Source: Isoetes taiwanensis (taxonomy: Eukaryota; Streptophyta; Lycopodiopsida; Isoetales; Isoetaceae). Taken from it: a stretch of DNA of 64,000 bases. The notes below the pieces were generated by a model. It ran no database searches and had not been told where the DNA came from. It was given only the letters and a program-made list of their open reading frames with translations. The stretch's first letter is position 1, and each line of letters opens with the position of its first letter. This document shows positions 1 to 11,409 of the stretch, piece after piece. Both the position numbers and the translations under genes were made by a program. Where the stretch lies: the NCBI GenBank assembly GCA_021234155.1, contig JAJEKV010000095.1, positions 2,436,372 through 2,500,371 of the forward strand, given 5' to 3'.

Positions 1-71
1 TTGTTGTACTTCGTTCAAGATTTTGCATTGCTGGGATTACCGGTTATTCTTATGTCATTATCAGAAATGCA
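1..71. repeat. Edge of tRNA array unit
   Basis: The last part, ending in gtcattatc...atgca, matches the array segment just before the tRNA-Gly flank (gtcattatcaacatgg). It is the left flank of the Helitron at 72-1457. The first 30 bases are not recognised. Confidence 0.55.
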
Positions 72-1457
72 CTAGAAATTGCGGAGCCCAGCGTTCTTGG
101 ACATAGCTAGGAACTATAAATGTTGTGGGAGCGGTTGTTAGAAAGTGAACTCACATTTTAGGGTGCAATTAGAGCATTCAAGCTGTATTTCCCCGGCTCT
201 TCGAGTTCCCCTGGCTTTTCCACTTTTTCCTTTACTTTTTTTCCGCTTTTTATTTTTCCCCTCTTCATGCTGCTTTTTCTATTTCCTGCGGTTTTGTCTT
301 TTCCACTATCCCATTTCTTCCATTGCCCTTTTTCAGGTTTGCCCTTTTCCCATTTTTCCTTTTCTATTTTCCTTCCCTTTTCTCCCATTTCTTTTTGCCC
401 TTTAATTTTCCCTTATCCCCTCCTTTTTCCTTTTACATTTATTCCATTAATTAGTGTTTTTTTCTTTTTCCCTTTTTCTTTTTTTCCCCTCCCTTTTATT
501 TTCCGTTTTACTCTTTCTTTTTTCTCTTTTCCTTTTCCGTTTGCCCATCCCCACGCTTCCCTTTTTTCCATTCTCCTTTTTCTTTTTTCCTTCTCAATTT
601 TCCATTTTTCCACTCCCCATTTTTCCTTTTTCCTTTTTATTTCCCCCTTCTTTTCCCCCTTCCTTTTTTCCTTTTATCTTTTCATTTTCCTCCTTCCCTT
701 TCCCTTCCTTTAAACTTCCCTTTCCCTTTCCCTTTTCCCGATGGCCCTTTTCCTTCCTTTTTCCTCCTCTCCCAACCCTTTCTCTCTTTCTTTTTTTCCC
801 TTCCATTTCCCCCTTCCTTGGCCCTTTTTTTTTTTCTCTTTTCCCTTTCCCTTTTTCTAAGCCCTTTTTTCCAACCCTTTTCTCCACTTTTTTGTCTCTT
901 CTCATTTTTTCCTTCCCTTTTCCTTTGGCCCTTTTGTCTTCCCTTTTCCTTCGGCCCTTTTGCCTTCCTTTTGTCTTCCCTTTTCTCCATTTTTTTCTCT
1001 TCTCCCTTTTTTCCTTCCTTTTCCCCTTCCCTTTTGTCTTGCCTTTTCCTTTGGCCCTTTTCCTTCCTTTTTTTTCCTTTCCTTCCCTTTCCCTTTTCCT
1101 TCTCCACTTTTTTTTTTTTTTTTCTTTTCTCCCTTTTCCCCTTCTTTTTTCTATTTTCGTCTTTTTCCTTTTTTTAATTTTTACTTTTTATTTTCCTATT
1201 TCCCCCTTTTCCTTTCTCCCTTTCCTTTTGTCCTTTTCCCCTCCCTTTTGCTTTTTTCTCCATTTTGCCTTTCTTTCCACTTCCCTTTCCCATTTCACCC
1301 CTTGACTATCGGGATTGAGTGAATGCAGTATTGAAACTTGATCAAGATGAAATTTTAGTTGAAGTCCGCATGTCATCTTCACCATTGGTTGATAAAATCC
1401 TCAACGTTCGATCTAGGTCTCCATGGAAGACACACGCTATATTTTTATAATATAAGA
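72..1457 (-). mobile_element. Non-autonomous Helitron with pyrimidine-rich body
   Basis: The element lies on the minus strand. Its 3' end (CTAG, 72-75, preceded by a degraded GCCCAGC hairpin) is at the left, and its 5' end TCTTATATTATAAA is at 1457. It sits between A and T of the array motif aatgcA/TTAAATC, which is uninterrupted in other array units (for example near 54620). About 190-1290 is almost pure pyrimidine on the plus strand (TTTTCCCTTTTCC-like). The ORFs there are low-complexity artefacts. No Rep/helicase gene is present, so it would depend on an autonomous partner. It is closely related to 7351-8777, which lies in the opposite orientation. Confidence 0.85.
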
Positions 1458-1516
1458 TTAAATCTTCTTTTTGGCTCTTGCGCCAAGAACAAAATTGGAA
1501 GAGTTGAACCATAGGA

Positions 1517-1590
1517 TGCATTGGCCGAGAATCGAACTTCGGTCTCATCTGCTTAGTGGCGGTACTATTCTACGACTAGACCACCAATGC
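1517..1590 (-). pseudogene. Degenerate tRNA-Gly(GCC)
   Basis: The acceptor stem (GCATTGG/CCAATGC), most of the D-arm and the T-loop TTCGATT are kept. The anticodon arm is scrambled, the GCC anticodon is lost, and the gene is 74 nt instead of 71. The scrambled part lies exactly between the CTG and CAG of the normal copy, so a consensus error is possible. Confidence 0.7.
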
Positions 1591-1997
1591 ACAAGTAATA
1601 CAAATGAATACCTTCTTGATTAACAAGCACATACAACCAACTCAATCAAATGCATCTCATAATCTCAAAAAATATCGTGGTCGCATAATAAGGTGCGGGA
1701 ATGGTTGTTCTAATAAGTCCAAACAAACGATTATGCCAAGGCATAAAGCGACAAGATTTGCTCAATCACCGTGTTTTCCATGCTTGAACTTGATATCATA
1801 AAAAAATTGAAAGAATTAACATGTGAATGAGTAACAATGTCGAAAGCATTGGTGTGGCACTAATGGGGGCTATGCATAAACCCTAGAATATTGCGCCTTG
1901 CTGGAAGAGTCGTGGGAAATCTGAATGACAAACTCTAAATATTAATCGAATGGACGATGTGATAGGGACTATAAAATAATATGAACAAGCTCCTACA

Positions 1998-2074
1998 CGG
2001 GATGATAGGATTCAACCTATGCAGCAAAGCCCACATGATTTCTAGTCATGCCCAATAACCACTCGCACATCCAC
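1998..2074 (-). pseudogene. Degenerate tRNA-Ser(AGA)
   Basis: Recognisable by the anticodon arm with loop CTAGAAA. It is 77 nt instead of 82, with small losses in the acceptor stem, the T-arm and the D-arm (ctctggcac is reduced to ctcgcac). Either decayed or affected by consensus error. Confidence 0.7.
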
Positions 2075-2316
2075 GCCCGATGTGGAATACTTAGATACTT
2101 CTTAGATCATTGAGATATTTAGGAGGATAGGATTTGGCTAGTCATTTATTCTCTCTCATTCTGATGTTTGATGGTTGGAAGAGCAAGATTAGCTTTGATC
2201 TCATTTCTCACCCTATGGTGCAATCTCCTTATGTCATTATCAACATGGTTTAATGCATTAAATCTTCTTTTTGGCTCTTGCGCCAAGAACAAAATTAGAA
2301 GAGTTGAACCACAAGA

Positions 2317-2387
2317 TGCATTGGCCGAGAATCGAACTTGGGTCTGTACCGTGGCAGGGTACTATTCTACCACTAGACCACCAATGC
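2317..2387 (-). tRNA. tRNA-Gly(GCC), one T-stem mismatch
   Basis: 71 nt with discriminator A. The acceptor stem is perfect, the anticodon arm GTACC-CTGCCAC-GGTAC gives anticodon GCC, and the T-loop is TTCGATT. One T-stem pair is broken (CCAAG against CTCGG). The same variant recurs at 52254. Function is possible but uncertain. Confidence 0.75.
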
Positions 2388-2800
2388 ACAAGTAATACAA
2401 ATAAATACCTTCTTAATTAACAAGCACATACAACAAACTCAATTAAATGCATCTCATAATCCAACGCCAAAAAATATAGGTGGTGGGTTTAATAAGGTGT
2501 AGGAATGGTTGTTCTTCTAATACGTCCAAACAAATGATTATGCCAAGGCATAAAGCGACAAAATTTGCTCAATCACCGTGTTTTTACATGCTTGAACTTG
2601 ATATCATAAAAAATTGAAAGAATTAACATGTCAATGAGTAACAATGTCGAGCATTGGTGTGCCACTAATGGAGGCTATGCATAAACTCTAGAATATTAGC
2701 GCCAAAGGAAGAGTGCATCGAATCTGAATGACAAACTCTAAATATTAATCGAATGGACGATGTGATAGGGACTATAAAATAATATGAACAAGCTCCTACA

Positions 2801-2877
2801 CGGATGATAGGATTCGAACCTATGCGAGCAAAGCCCACATGATTTCTAGTCACCCAATAACCCACTCGCACATCCAC
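2801..2877 (-). pseudogene. Degenerate tRNA-Ser(AGA)
   Basis: The T-arm with TTCGAAT and the anticodon loop CTAGAAA are intact. Bases are missing from the acceptor end, the anticodon stem (gtcatgccc has become gtcaccc) and the D-arm (CTGG lost), giving 77 nt instead of 82. The D-arm damage is at a CTG site. Confidence 0.7.
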
Positions 2878-3268
2878 GCCAAAGATGTGGAATACTTCCG
2901 ATACTTCTTAGATCATTGAGATATTTAGAAGGATAGGATTTGGCTAGTCATTTATTCTCTCTCATTCAATCTCCTTATGTCATTATCAACATGATGTTTG
3001 ATGGTTGGAAGAGCAAGATTAGCTTTAACAAGATCTCATTTCTCACCCTATGGTGCAATCGGTCGGATTGCTTTCGATTATTATCCTTATGTCATTATCA
3101 TATTATAATGTTGTGTAATGGACCACGTGCCCTAACATCTAAACTCTAGAATATTACACCGAGATTAAATGACCTCGATCTTATGGTGAGGATTTGATGT
3201 GCTTTTTTCTAGGGTTCGTTCATGGAGAGGGCTTATCGGTTTGAAGAAGGCTTATCTAAAGAATACCC

Positions 3269-3480
3269 GTGCTCCCATTTGGGAGCGGAGAGGGCTTACA
3301 TTCAAGGCTCCACAAAAAAAGTACTGTTCTTATCCACAACGGTAAGCCGCTCGTGAACTGTTATTATCCCGAGTACATTGAAGATACCGGAAGAATAGAG
3401 GTCCTAATTTGCTTCCGGAAGATCCGTATGAAAGATATATGTGGCTCGATTCTGGGCCGATGTTGTTGAGTATTTGTCTA
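3269..3480 (+). pseudogene. Captured tau-class glutathione S-transferase fragment, damaged copy
   Basis: The translation contains VLIHNGKPL, the thioredoxin-fold strand typical of plant tau GSTs, but in split frames compared with the copy at 4123. Relative to that copy, bases are lost at CTG sites (for example atcctggag is atcccgag and acctggaag is accggaag). Non-functional as written. Confidence 0.65.
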
Positions 3481-4122
3481 GGCATTATTGTGACGCCAAA
3501 CAAGCCGCATGCAGATGCTCGAAGCTTGGTTTCTAGGGTTTGTTGGCCGCTGGAGGTGCTTATACCACCAAGTCTGATGCCATGTGAAGTCCTAGATGCT
3601 CTGTGATGCCGATTTTGTGGAGCTACGATTTGGAGCAGATCGTTTTTCTAATATCTTTCCTCTGCTCACAGCTCTGCTTGAATGCTATGTTGAATGGATT
3701 CTAAACTAGCAAGCCAAACTTGCAGCTGTTTTAATTTTTGCTTGGCACAAGCTACTCAACTATGCACTATAATGTTGTGTAATGGACCACGCCCTAACAT
3801 CTACGGTCGAGATTAAATGACCTCGATCTTATGGTCGAGATTTGATGTGCTTTTTTTAGGGTTCGTTCATGGAGAGGGCTTATCGGAAGAAGGCTTATCG
3901 GAAGAATACCCGTGCTCCCATTTGGGAACTGCCAGAAGGTTTTAATTTTTGCTTGGCACAAGCTACTCAACTATGCACTATAATGTTGTGTAATGGACCA
4001 CGCCCTAACATCTACGGTCGAGATTAAATGACCTCGATCTTATGGTCGAGATTTGATGTGCTTTTTTTAGGGTTCGTTCATGGAGAGGGCTTATCGGAAG
4101 AAGGCTTATCGGAAGAATACCC

Positions 4123-4330
4123 GTGCTCCCATTTGGGAGCGGCACGACTCAGGCGCTCCACAAAAAAGTACCTGTTCTTATCCACAACGGTAAGCCGCTC
4201 TGTGAATCCGTTATTATCCTGGAGTACATTGAAGATACCTGGAAGAATAGAGGTCCTAATTTGCTTCCGGAAGATCCCTATGAAAGATATATGTGGCTCG
4301 ATTCTGGGCCGATGTTGTTGAGTATTTGTC
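4123..4330 (+). pseudogene. Captured tau-class glutathione S-transferase fragment
   Basis: One open frame reads [20 protein letters not shown], then EYIEDTW and [12 protein letters not shown]. This corresponds to the GSH-binding region of plant tau-class GSTs, where [10 protein letters not shown], the ES motif and the DPYER linker are hallmarks. Only about 60 residues are present; the N-terminal catalytic Ser segment and the C-terminal helical domain are absent. It lies inside a Helitron, so it is a captured host exon rather than a gene. The frame runs on into unrelated sequence to 4458. Confidence 0.75.
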
Positions 4331-6602
4331 TAGGCATTATTGTGACACCAAACAAGCCGCATGCAGATGCTCGAAGCTTGGTTTCTAGGGTTTGTTGGCC
4401 ACTGGAGGTGGTCATACCACCAAGTCTGATGCCATGTGAAGTCCTAGATGCTCTGTGATGCCGATTTTGTGGAGCTACGATTTGGAGCAGATCGTTTTTC
4501 TAATATCTTTCCTCTGCTCACAGCTCTGCTTGAATGCTATGTTGAATGGATTCTAAACTAGCAAGCCAAACTTGCAGCTGTTTTATGCCTTCGCATGCTT
4601 GCCAAGATCCGGCCAAAGCAAGGATTCTCTGCATTGTTGCTCCCAGCCTTGATTGGTCTGCAGAATAATCCAGTTTTTAAGGGATTCAACACAAGGAGCA
4701 AAAGATAAATGTTTGAAGATCGGATGCGGATATGAGGAGGCGAACTGATTCAGGTTATATCTATGCATTTTTTGAGTTTAAATATTGAAAATATGATAGA
4801 AAAGCTAGACCAAAATAAGTTGGAGAAGAAGATCGTTGAAACTGAGATAGGAGGTGCTCAAGCAAAGACAAATGGGAACTGCCAGAAGGTTTTAATTTTT
4901 GCTTGGCACAAGCTACTCAACTATGCACTATAATATGAATCTAGAAGAGCACATGTTTTTGCATAGTTTGAAGTTCTCTTTGTAGTGAGCATAGTCGTAT
5001 GCCGCTCTTAGCAGGATCTCCTCCCATAAAGCCAAGGGATTTGCCAGATTATTTTCGTAATGCAGATCGCATAACATGGTTAGATTAACAACCTCCAAAT
5101 TCTGTGCTTCAGAGAATGTGTTGTGGAATCTGAAATAAGTGGGGTGAACCTAAACAGGGAATTGCAGTTTGATTTTAAGAGCTTCTCAGGGTGGTTTTCA
5201 AGGCAGGTAAGAAGGTACAATTACTAGGCACACTGCAGTAATAATCTGTCTAATCTGATAGTATATTGGGTTGTCTTTATTCAGATGCGTGCATAATTTC
5301 AATTTACGGCTAAGACAAGGGACAAGAGAGAAACCTGGGGAATGTGATTCAGTACACATATTATTGGGCATGCAAAACTATTTTGCAACAGATTCATAAA
5401 ACCAATTTAGCAGCAAGAAATATAGAGCCCTGATCTCTGTCTTTGAATACAGGTCTAACATGCAAAGTCTAGGAGTTTTACACAGAAAGATATGGCTGAC
5501 CAAATATTTTAGTCCTTTAGCAGAGGGATTCTCAAATTACATGTTAAACTGCTATTTGACATCCGAAATGATGATAGTTGTGTTGACATGTGTACCATTG
5601 ATCCATGTACAAGATAATCTAAACAAAACCGACGTTCAAAAGCAAAAACCATGTTAATGACTTTGTTTTATTTGTTGGGAAGCAAATTAAAATGGCATAG
5701 TTTTAGCGACTATACATCATGAGCAAAATTCATGTGGCAGTCTCAAATGCAAGCTACATCTATAAAATAATAATTGTTATGCATTGTGTCCTAACAACAT
5801 AGTCTAAGACAGAAAACATGCTTGCCATATTTATACATGTCTGCATTGGTAAGGCAATCAAAGGAAAAAATTCTCCAAGCCAATCCGTAGCGTTTCTGCA
5901 AAAATTTACGTTAAAAATAATCCAAGATTTTTGCTCGCAACTACCAATATATAGCCTTGCCTTTTTTTCTTTTTCTTTTTTTTTTCTTTTTCTTTGTGAT
6001 TAAATCACATCAGAATTTCATAGGTGAAGCAATTGTCTTTTTTTCCTTTGGTTTCCGAAGTGGAAGGATATTAAATCATAGCAGTGTTTGTCATCAACTG
6101 GAAGGATATTAAATCATAGCAGCATTTGTCATCAACTGGCCTGGTTAATACCTGCCTAGATTTTGGCACAAAAAAAATGTGGAGGCTTTTGATTAGAGAA
6201 CAATGACTTCTTTGCTAAAAACACAAGTGCCTCCTAACACTACGAACATGAGTGCTTGCCATCAATATTTCCTGCTCGAATTCTAATGAACACTTCACTT
6301 CTTGTTTAATGGAATGTAGGCACTTGACTTCCTATTCAATGGAATGTATTTTTGTAATAAGATATCGACGGAACAAGGTAACCTTCCTATGAGCAGCATT
6401 TTGCAAATCAAATACAATTCTACATCAAGTTGCAAAAAGCAAATTCAACAAATTCTTTTGGAACAAAACCTATTATTTACAGGTCCCAACTTATGCCCAG
6501 CAACGCTGGGCACCATTACTAGTTATCAACATGGTTTAATGCATTAAATCTTCTTTTTGGCTCTTGCGCCAAGAACAAAATTAAAAGAGTTGAACCACAG
6601 GA

Positions 6603-6673
6603 TGCATTGACCGAGAATCAAACTCGGGTCTGTACCGTGGCAGGGTACTATTCTACCACTAGACCACCAATGC
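6603..6673 (-). pseudogene. tRNA-Gly(GCC) with altered T-loop
   Basis: 71 nt with anticodon GCC intact. The T-loop is TTTGATT instead of TTCGATT, which alters the conserved C56 and the internal B-box promoter. The acceptor stem has a G-U pair at position 7. Transcription is likely impaired. Confidence 0.65.
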
Positions 6674-7088
6674 ACAAGTAATAGAAATGAATACCTTCTT
6701 AATTAACAAGCACATACAACAAACTCAATTAAATGCATCTCATAATCCAGTTCGCAAAAAAATATCGTGGTCGTACAATAAGGTGTAGGAATGGTTGTTC
6801 TTCTAATAAGTCCAAACAAATGATTATGCCAAGGCATAAAGCGACAAGATTTGCTCAATCACCGTGTTTTCCCATGCTTGAGCTTGATATCATAAAAAAT
6901 TGAAAGAATTAACATGTGAATGAGTAACAATGTCGAGCATTGGTGTGCCACTAATGGGGGCTATGCATAAACTCTAGAATATTGCGCCAGTGGAAGAGTG
7001 CGTGGGGAAACTGAATGACAAACTCTAAGTATTAATCGAATGGACGTATGTGATAGGGACTATAAAATAATATGAACAAGCTCCTACA

Positions 7089-7170
7089 CGTGGATGATAG
7101 GATTCGAACCTATGCGAGCAAAGCCCACATGATTTCTAGTCATGCCCAATAACCACTCTGGCACATCCAC
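7089..7170 (-). tRNA. tRNA-Ser(AGA)
   Basis: 82 nt with discriminator G. Acceptor GTGGATG/CATCCAC is perfect. The anticodon stem CATGA/TCATG closes loop CTAGAAA (anticodon AGA), and the long variable arm typical of Ser is present. The T-arm is ATAGG-TTCGAAT-CCTAT. A TTTT pol III terminator lies about 21 nt downstream on the minus strand. Confidence 0.93.
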
Positions 7171-7350
7171 GCCAGCATGTGGAATACTTCCGATACTTCT
7201 TAGATCATTGAGATATTTAGGAGGATAGGATTTGGCTAGTCATTTATTCTCTCTCATTCTGATGTTTGATGGTTGGAAGAGCAAGATTAGCTTCGATCTC
7301 ATTTCTCACCCTATGGTGCAATCGATTGCTCAGTTATCCTTATGTCATTA

Positions 7351-8777
7351 TCTTATATTATAAAAATATAGCGTGTGTCTTCCATGGAGACCTAGATCGA
7401 ACGGTTGAGGATTTGATCAACCAATGGTGAAGATGACATGTGCGTGACTTCAACTAAAATTTCATCTTGACTGTTGCTTCAATACGATTCACTCAATCCG
7501 ATAGTCAAGGGGTGAAATGGGAAAGGGAAAAGGGAAAAGGGAAAAGGGAAAAGAAAGGCAAAATGGAGAAAAAAGCAAAAGGGAGGGGAAAAGGACAAAA
7601 GGAAAGGGAGAAAGGAAAAGGGGGAAATAGGAAAATAAAAAGTAAAAATTAAAAAAAGGAAAAAGAAGAAAATAGAAAAAAGAAGGGGAAAAGGGAGAAA
7701 AGAAAAAAAAAGTGGAGAAGGAAAAAAGGGAAAGGGCAGGAGAAAATGAAAAAGGAAGGAAAAAGGGCCAAAGGAAAAGGCAAGACAAAAGGGAAGGGGA
7801 AAAGGGAAGGAAAAAGGGAGAAGAGAAAAAAATGGAGAAAAGGGAAGACAAAAGGAAGGCAAAAGGGCCGAAGGAAAAGGGAAGACAAAAGGGCCAAAGA
7901 AAAAGGGAAGGGGAAAAGGGAAGGAAAAAAGGAGAAGAGACAAAAAAGTGGAGAAAAGGGTTGGAAAAAAGGGCTTAGAAAAAGGGAAAGGGAAAGAGAA
8001 AAAAAAGGGCCAAGGAAGAGGGGAAATGGAAGGGAAAAAAAAGAAAGAGAGAAAGGGTTGGGAGAGGAGGAAAAGGGAAGGGAAAAGGGCCATCGGGAAA
8101 AGGGAAAGGGGAAAGGGAAGCGAAAGGAAGGGAAAGGGAAGGAGGAAAATGAAAAAGATAAAAGGAAAAAGGGAAGGTGAAAAGAAGGGGGGAAATAAAA
8201 AAAGGAAAAAGGAAAAAATGGGGAGTGGGAAAATGGAAAATTGAGAAGGGAAAAAGAAAAGGAGAATGGAAAAAAGGGAAGCGTGGGGATGGGCAAACCG
8301 GAAAAGGAAAAAGAGAAAAAAGAAAGAGTAAAACGGGAAAATAAAAAGGGGAGGGAAAAAAAAAAGAAAAAGGGAAAAAGAAAAAACACGACGAATGGAA
8401 TAACAGAAAAGGGAAAAAGGAGGGGATAAGGGAAAAATTAAAGGGCAAAAAGAAATGGGAGAAAAGGGAAGGAAAAAATAGAAAAGGAAAAATGGGAAAA
8501 GGGCAAACATGGGAAAAGGGCAATGGAAGAAATGGGATAGTGGAAAAAGATAAACGAGAAATAGAAAAAGAAAAGAAGGAAAGAGGGGGAAAAAAAGGGA
8601 AAGTGGAAAAAGGCAAAGGGAAAAGGGAAAAAGCTAGGGGAACCTTGGAAGAGCTGGGAAATGCAGTTGAATGCTCTTAATTGTGCAATCTTAAAAATGT
8701 GAGTTCACTTAACAATTGCTCCAATGTATCATTTATAGTTCCTAGCTATGTCCAGCAACGCTGGGCTCCATTTCTAG
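7351..8777 (+). mobile_element. Non-autonomous Helitron with purine-rich body
   Basis: 5' end TCTTATATTATAAA at 7351 after gtcatta; 3' hairpin (CCAGC-AAC-GCTGG) and CTAG at 8774-8777. From about 7510 to 8640 the plus strand is almost pure purine (GGGAAAAGGG-like), the complement of the tract in 72-1457. No transposase. Its 3' CTAG abuts the 5' TC of the next Helitron at 8778, so it probably inserted at that element's 5' junction. Confidence 0.88.
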
Positions 8778-11329
8778 TCATGTTATAATGTTGTGTAATG
8801 GACCACGCCCTAACATCTACGGTCGAGATTAAATGACCTCGATCTTATGGTCGAGATTTGATGTGCTTTTTTTAGGGTTCGTTCATGGAGAGGGCTTATC
8901 GGAAGAATACCCGTGCTCCCATTTGGGAGCGGCACGACTCAAAGCGCCCACAAAAAGTACTGTTTTATCCACAACGGTAAGCCGCCTGGGAATCCGCTAT
9001 TATCCCGAGTACATTGAAGATACCGGAAGAATAGAGGTCCTAATTTGCTTCCGAAGATCCCTATGAAAGATATATATGTGGCTCGATTAAGGGCCGATGT
9101 TGTTGAGTATTTGTCTAGGGCATTATTGTGACACCAAACAAGCCGCATGCAGATGCTCGAAGCTTGGTTTCTAGGGTTTGTTGGCCACTGGAGGTGGTCA
9201 TACCACCAAGTCTGATGCCATGTGAAGTCCTAGATGCTCAGATGCCGATTTTGTGGAGCTACGATTTGGAGCGATCGCTTTTTCTAATATCTTTCCTCTC
9301 TCCACACCTCCGCTTGAATGCTATGTTGAATGGATTCTAAACTAGCAAGCCAAACTTGCAAATGCTTTTATGCCTTCGCGATGCTTGCCAAGATCCGCCA
9401 AAGCAAGGATTCTCCTCGCATTGTTGCTCCCAAATTTCTTGATTGGTCCGCAGAATAATCCAGCTTTTAAGGGATTCAACACAAGGAGCAAAAGATAAAT
9501 GTTTGAAGATCGGATGCGGATATGAGGAGGCGAACTGATTCAGGTTATATCTATGCATTTTTTGAGTTTAAATATTGAAAATATGATAGAAAAGCTAGAC
9601 CAAAATAAGTTGGAGAAGAAGATCGTTGAAACTGAGATAGGAGGTGCTCAAGCAAAGACAAATGGGAACTGCCAGAAGGTTTTAATTTTTGCTTGGCACA
9701 AGCTACTCAACTATGCACTATAATATGAATCTAGAAGAGCACATGTTTTTGCATAGTTTGAAGTTCTCTTTGTAGTGAGCATAGTCGTACGCAGCTCTTA
9801 GCAGGATCTCCTCCCATAAAGCCAAGGGATTTGCCAGATTATTTTCGTAATGCAGATCGCATAACATGGTTAGATTAACAACCTCCAAATTCTGTGCTTC
9901 AGAGAATGTGTTGTGGAATCTGAAATAAGTGGGGTGAACCTAAACAGGGAATTGCAGTTTGATTTTAAGAGCTTCTCAAGGTGGTTTTCAAGGCAGGTAA
10001 GAAGGTACAATTACTAGGCACACTGCAGTAATAATCTGTCTAATCTGATAGTATATTGGGTTGTCTTTATTCAGATGCGTGCAGAATTTCAATTTACGGC
10101 TAAGACAAGGGACAAGAGAGAAACCTGGGGAATGTGATTCAGTACACATATTATTGGGCATGCAAAACTATTTTGCAACAGATTCATAAAACCAATTTAG
10201 CAGCAAGAAATATAGAGCCCTGATCTCTGTCTTTGAATACAGGTCTAACATGCAAAGTCTAGGAGTTTTACACAGAAAGATTTGGCTGACCAAATATTTT
10301 AGTCCTTTAGCAGAGGGACTCTCAAATTACATGTTAAACTGCTATTTGACATCCGAAATGATGGTAGTTGTGTTGACATGTGTACCATTGATCCATGTAC
10401 AAGATAATCTAAATAAAACCGACGTTCAAAAGCAAAAACCATGTTAATGACTTTGTTTTATTTGTTGGGAAGCAAATTAAAATGGCATAGTTTTAGCGAC
10501 TATACATCATGAGCAAAATTCATGTGGCAGTCTCAAATGCAAGCTACATCTATAAAATAATAATTGTTATGCATTGTGTCCTAACAACATAGTCTAAGAC
10601 AGAAAACATGCTTGCCATATTTATACATGTCTGCATTGGTAAGGCAATCAAAGGAAAAAATTCTCCAAGCCAATCCGTAGCGTTTCTGCAAAAATTTACG
10701 TTAAAAATAATCCAAGATTTTTGCTCGCAACTACCAATATATAGCCTTGCCTTTTTTTCTTTTTCTTTTTTTTTTCTTTTTTTTTTGTGATTAAATCACA
10801 TCAGAATTTCATAGGTGAAGCAATTGTCTTTTTTTCCTTTGGTTTCCGAAGTGGAAGGATATTAAATCATAGCAGTGTTTGTCATCAACTGGAAGGATAT
10901 TAAATCATAGCAGCGTTTGTCATCAACTGGCCTGGTTAATACCTGCCTAGATTTTGGCACAAAAAAAATGTGGAGGCTTTTGATTAGAGAACAATGACTT
11001 CTTTGCTAAAAACACAAGTGCCTCCTAACACTACGAACATGAGTGCTTACCATCAATATTTCCTGCTCGAATTCTAATGAACACTTCACTTCCTGTTTAA
11101 TGGAATGTAGGCACTTGACTTCCTATTCAATGGAATGTATTTTTGTAATAAGATATCGACGGAACAAGGTAACCTTCCTATGAGCAGCATTTTGCAAATC
11201 AAATACAAGCACAACAAAAATACATTCTACATCAAGTTGCAAAAAGCAAATTCAACAAATTCTTTTGGAACAAAACCTATTATTTACAGGTCCCAACTTA
11301 TGCCCAACAACGCTGGGCACCATTACTAG
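8778..11329 (+). mobile_element. Non-autonomous Helitron carrying a GST fragment
   Basis: 5' end TCATGTTATAATG at 8778; 3' hairpin GCCCAAC/GCTGGGC, CTAG at 11326-11329, then ttatcaacatgg of the array. It is a near copy of 3098-6522 without that element's internal duplications. From about 9480 onward the two are almost identical. Between about 8940 and 9480 they differ at nearly every CAG/CTG. From 9350 to 11300 no gene is recognised. Confidence 0.87.
8880..9110 (+). pseudogene. Captured glutathione S-transferase fragment, damaged copy
   Basis: Homologous to 4123-4330. The frame is broken by small indels at former CTG positions (gattctgggcc reads gattaagggcc; acctggaag reads accggaag). Non-functional as written. 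Confidence 0.65.
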
Positions 11330-11409
11330 TTATCAACATGGTTTAATGCAATAAATCTTCTTTTTGGCTCTTGCGCCAAGAACAAAATTAAAAGAGTTGA
11401 ACCACAGGA

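Larger units (their letters stand above)
1458..3097 (-). repeat. tRNA-Gly/tRNA-Ser tandem array block (two units)
   Basis: Two units of the ~827-bp tandem repeat, each with one tRNA-Gly and one tRNA-Ser on the minus strand. Compared with the clean units at 53-57 kb, this block differs mainly at CAG/CTG positions (for example gccagtgg has become gccaaagg and ctctggcac has become ctcgcac). The sequence may therefore be unreliable there. Confidence 0.85.
3098..6522 (+). mobile_element. Non-autonomous Helitron carrying GST fragments
   Basis: The 5' end TCATATTATAATG follows gtcatta. The 3' end is the hairpin GCCCAGC-AAC-GCTGGGC, then ACCATTA and CTAG at 6519-6522, followed by T. The flanks belong to the tRNA array (gtcatta / ttatcaacatgg), with TTA present on both sides. 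The 5' part is repeated inside the element: the segment beginning ctataatgttgtgtaatgg occurs at about 3103, 3768 and 3979. Captured glutathione S-transferase sequence lies at 3220-3480 and 4080-4330. From about 4560 to 6480 I recognise nothing apart from short T-rich tracts. It is a longer sister of 8778-11329. Confidence 0.85.
6523..7350 (-). repeat. tRNA-Gly/tRNA-Ser array block (one unit)
   Basis: One complete ~827-bp array unit between two Helitrons, with a Gly copy at 6603 and a Ser copy at 7089. It is close to the clean units at 53-57 kb. Confidence 0.85.

Noticed and set aside
267..1322. Long plus-strand ORFs rich in Phe, Pro, Leu and Ser (up to 283 codons) and their Lys/Gly/Glu-rich complements
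   Set aside because: They lie in strand-pure pyrimidine tracts without stop codons by composition; no domain is present and the frames overlap on both strands.
7479..8616. 343-codon minus-strand ORF
   Set aside because: Same low-complexity tract in the Helitron at 7351-8777.
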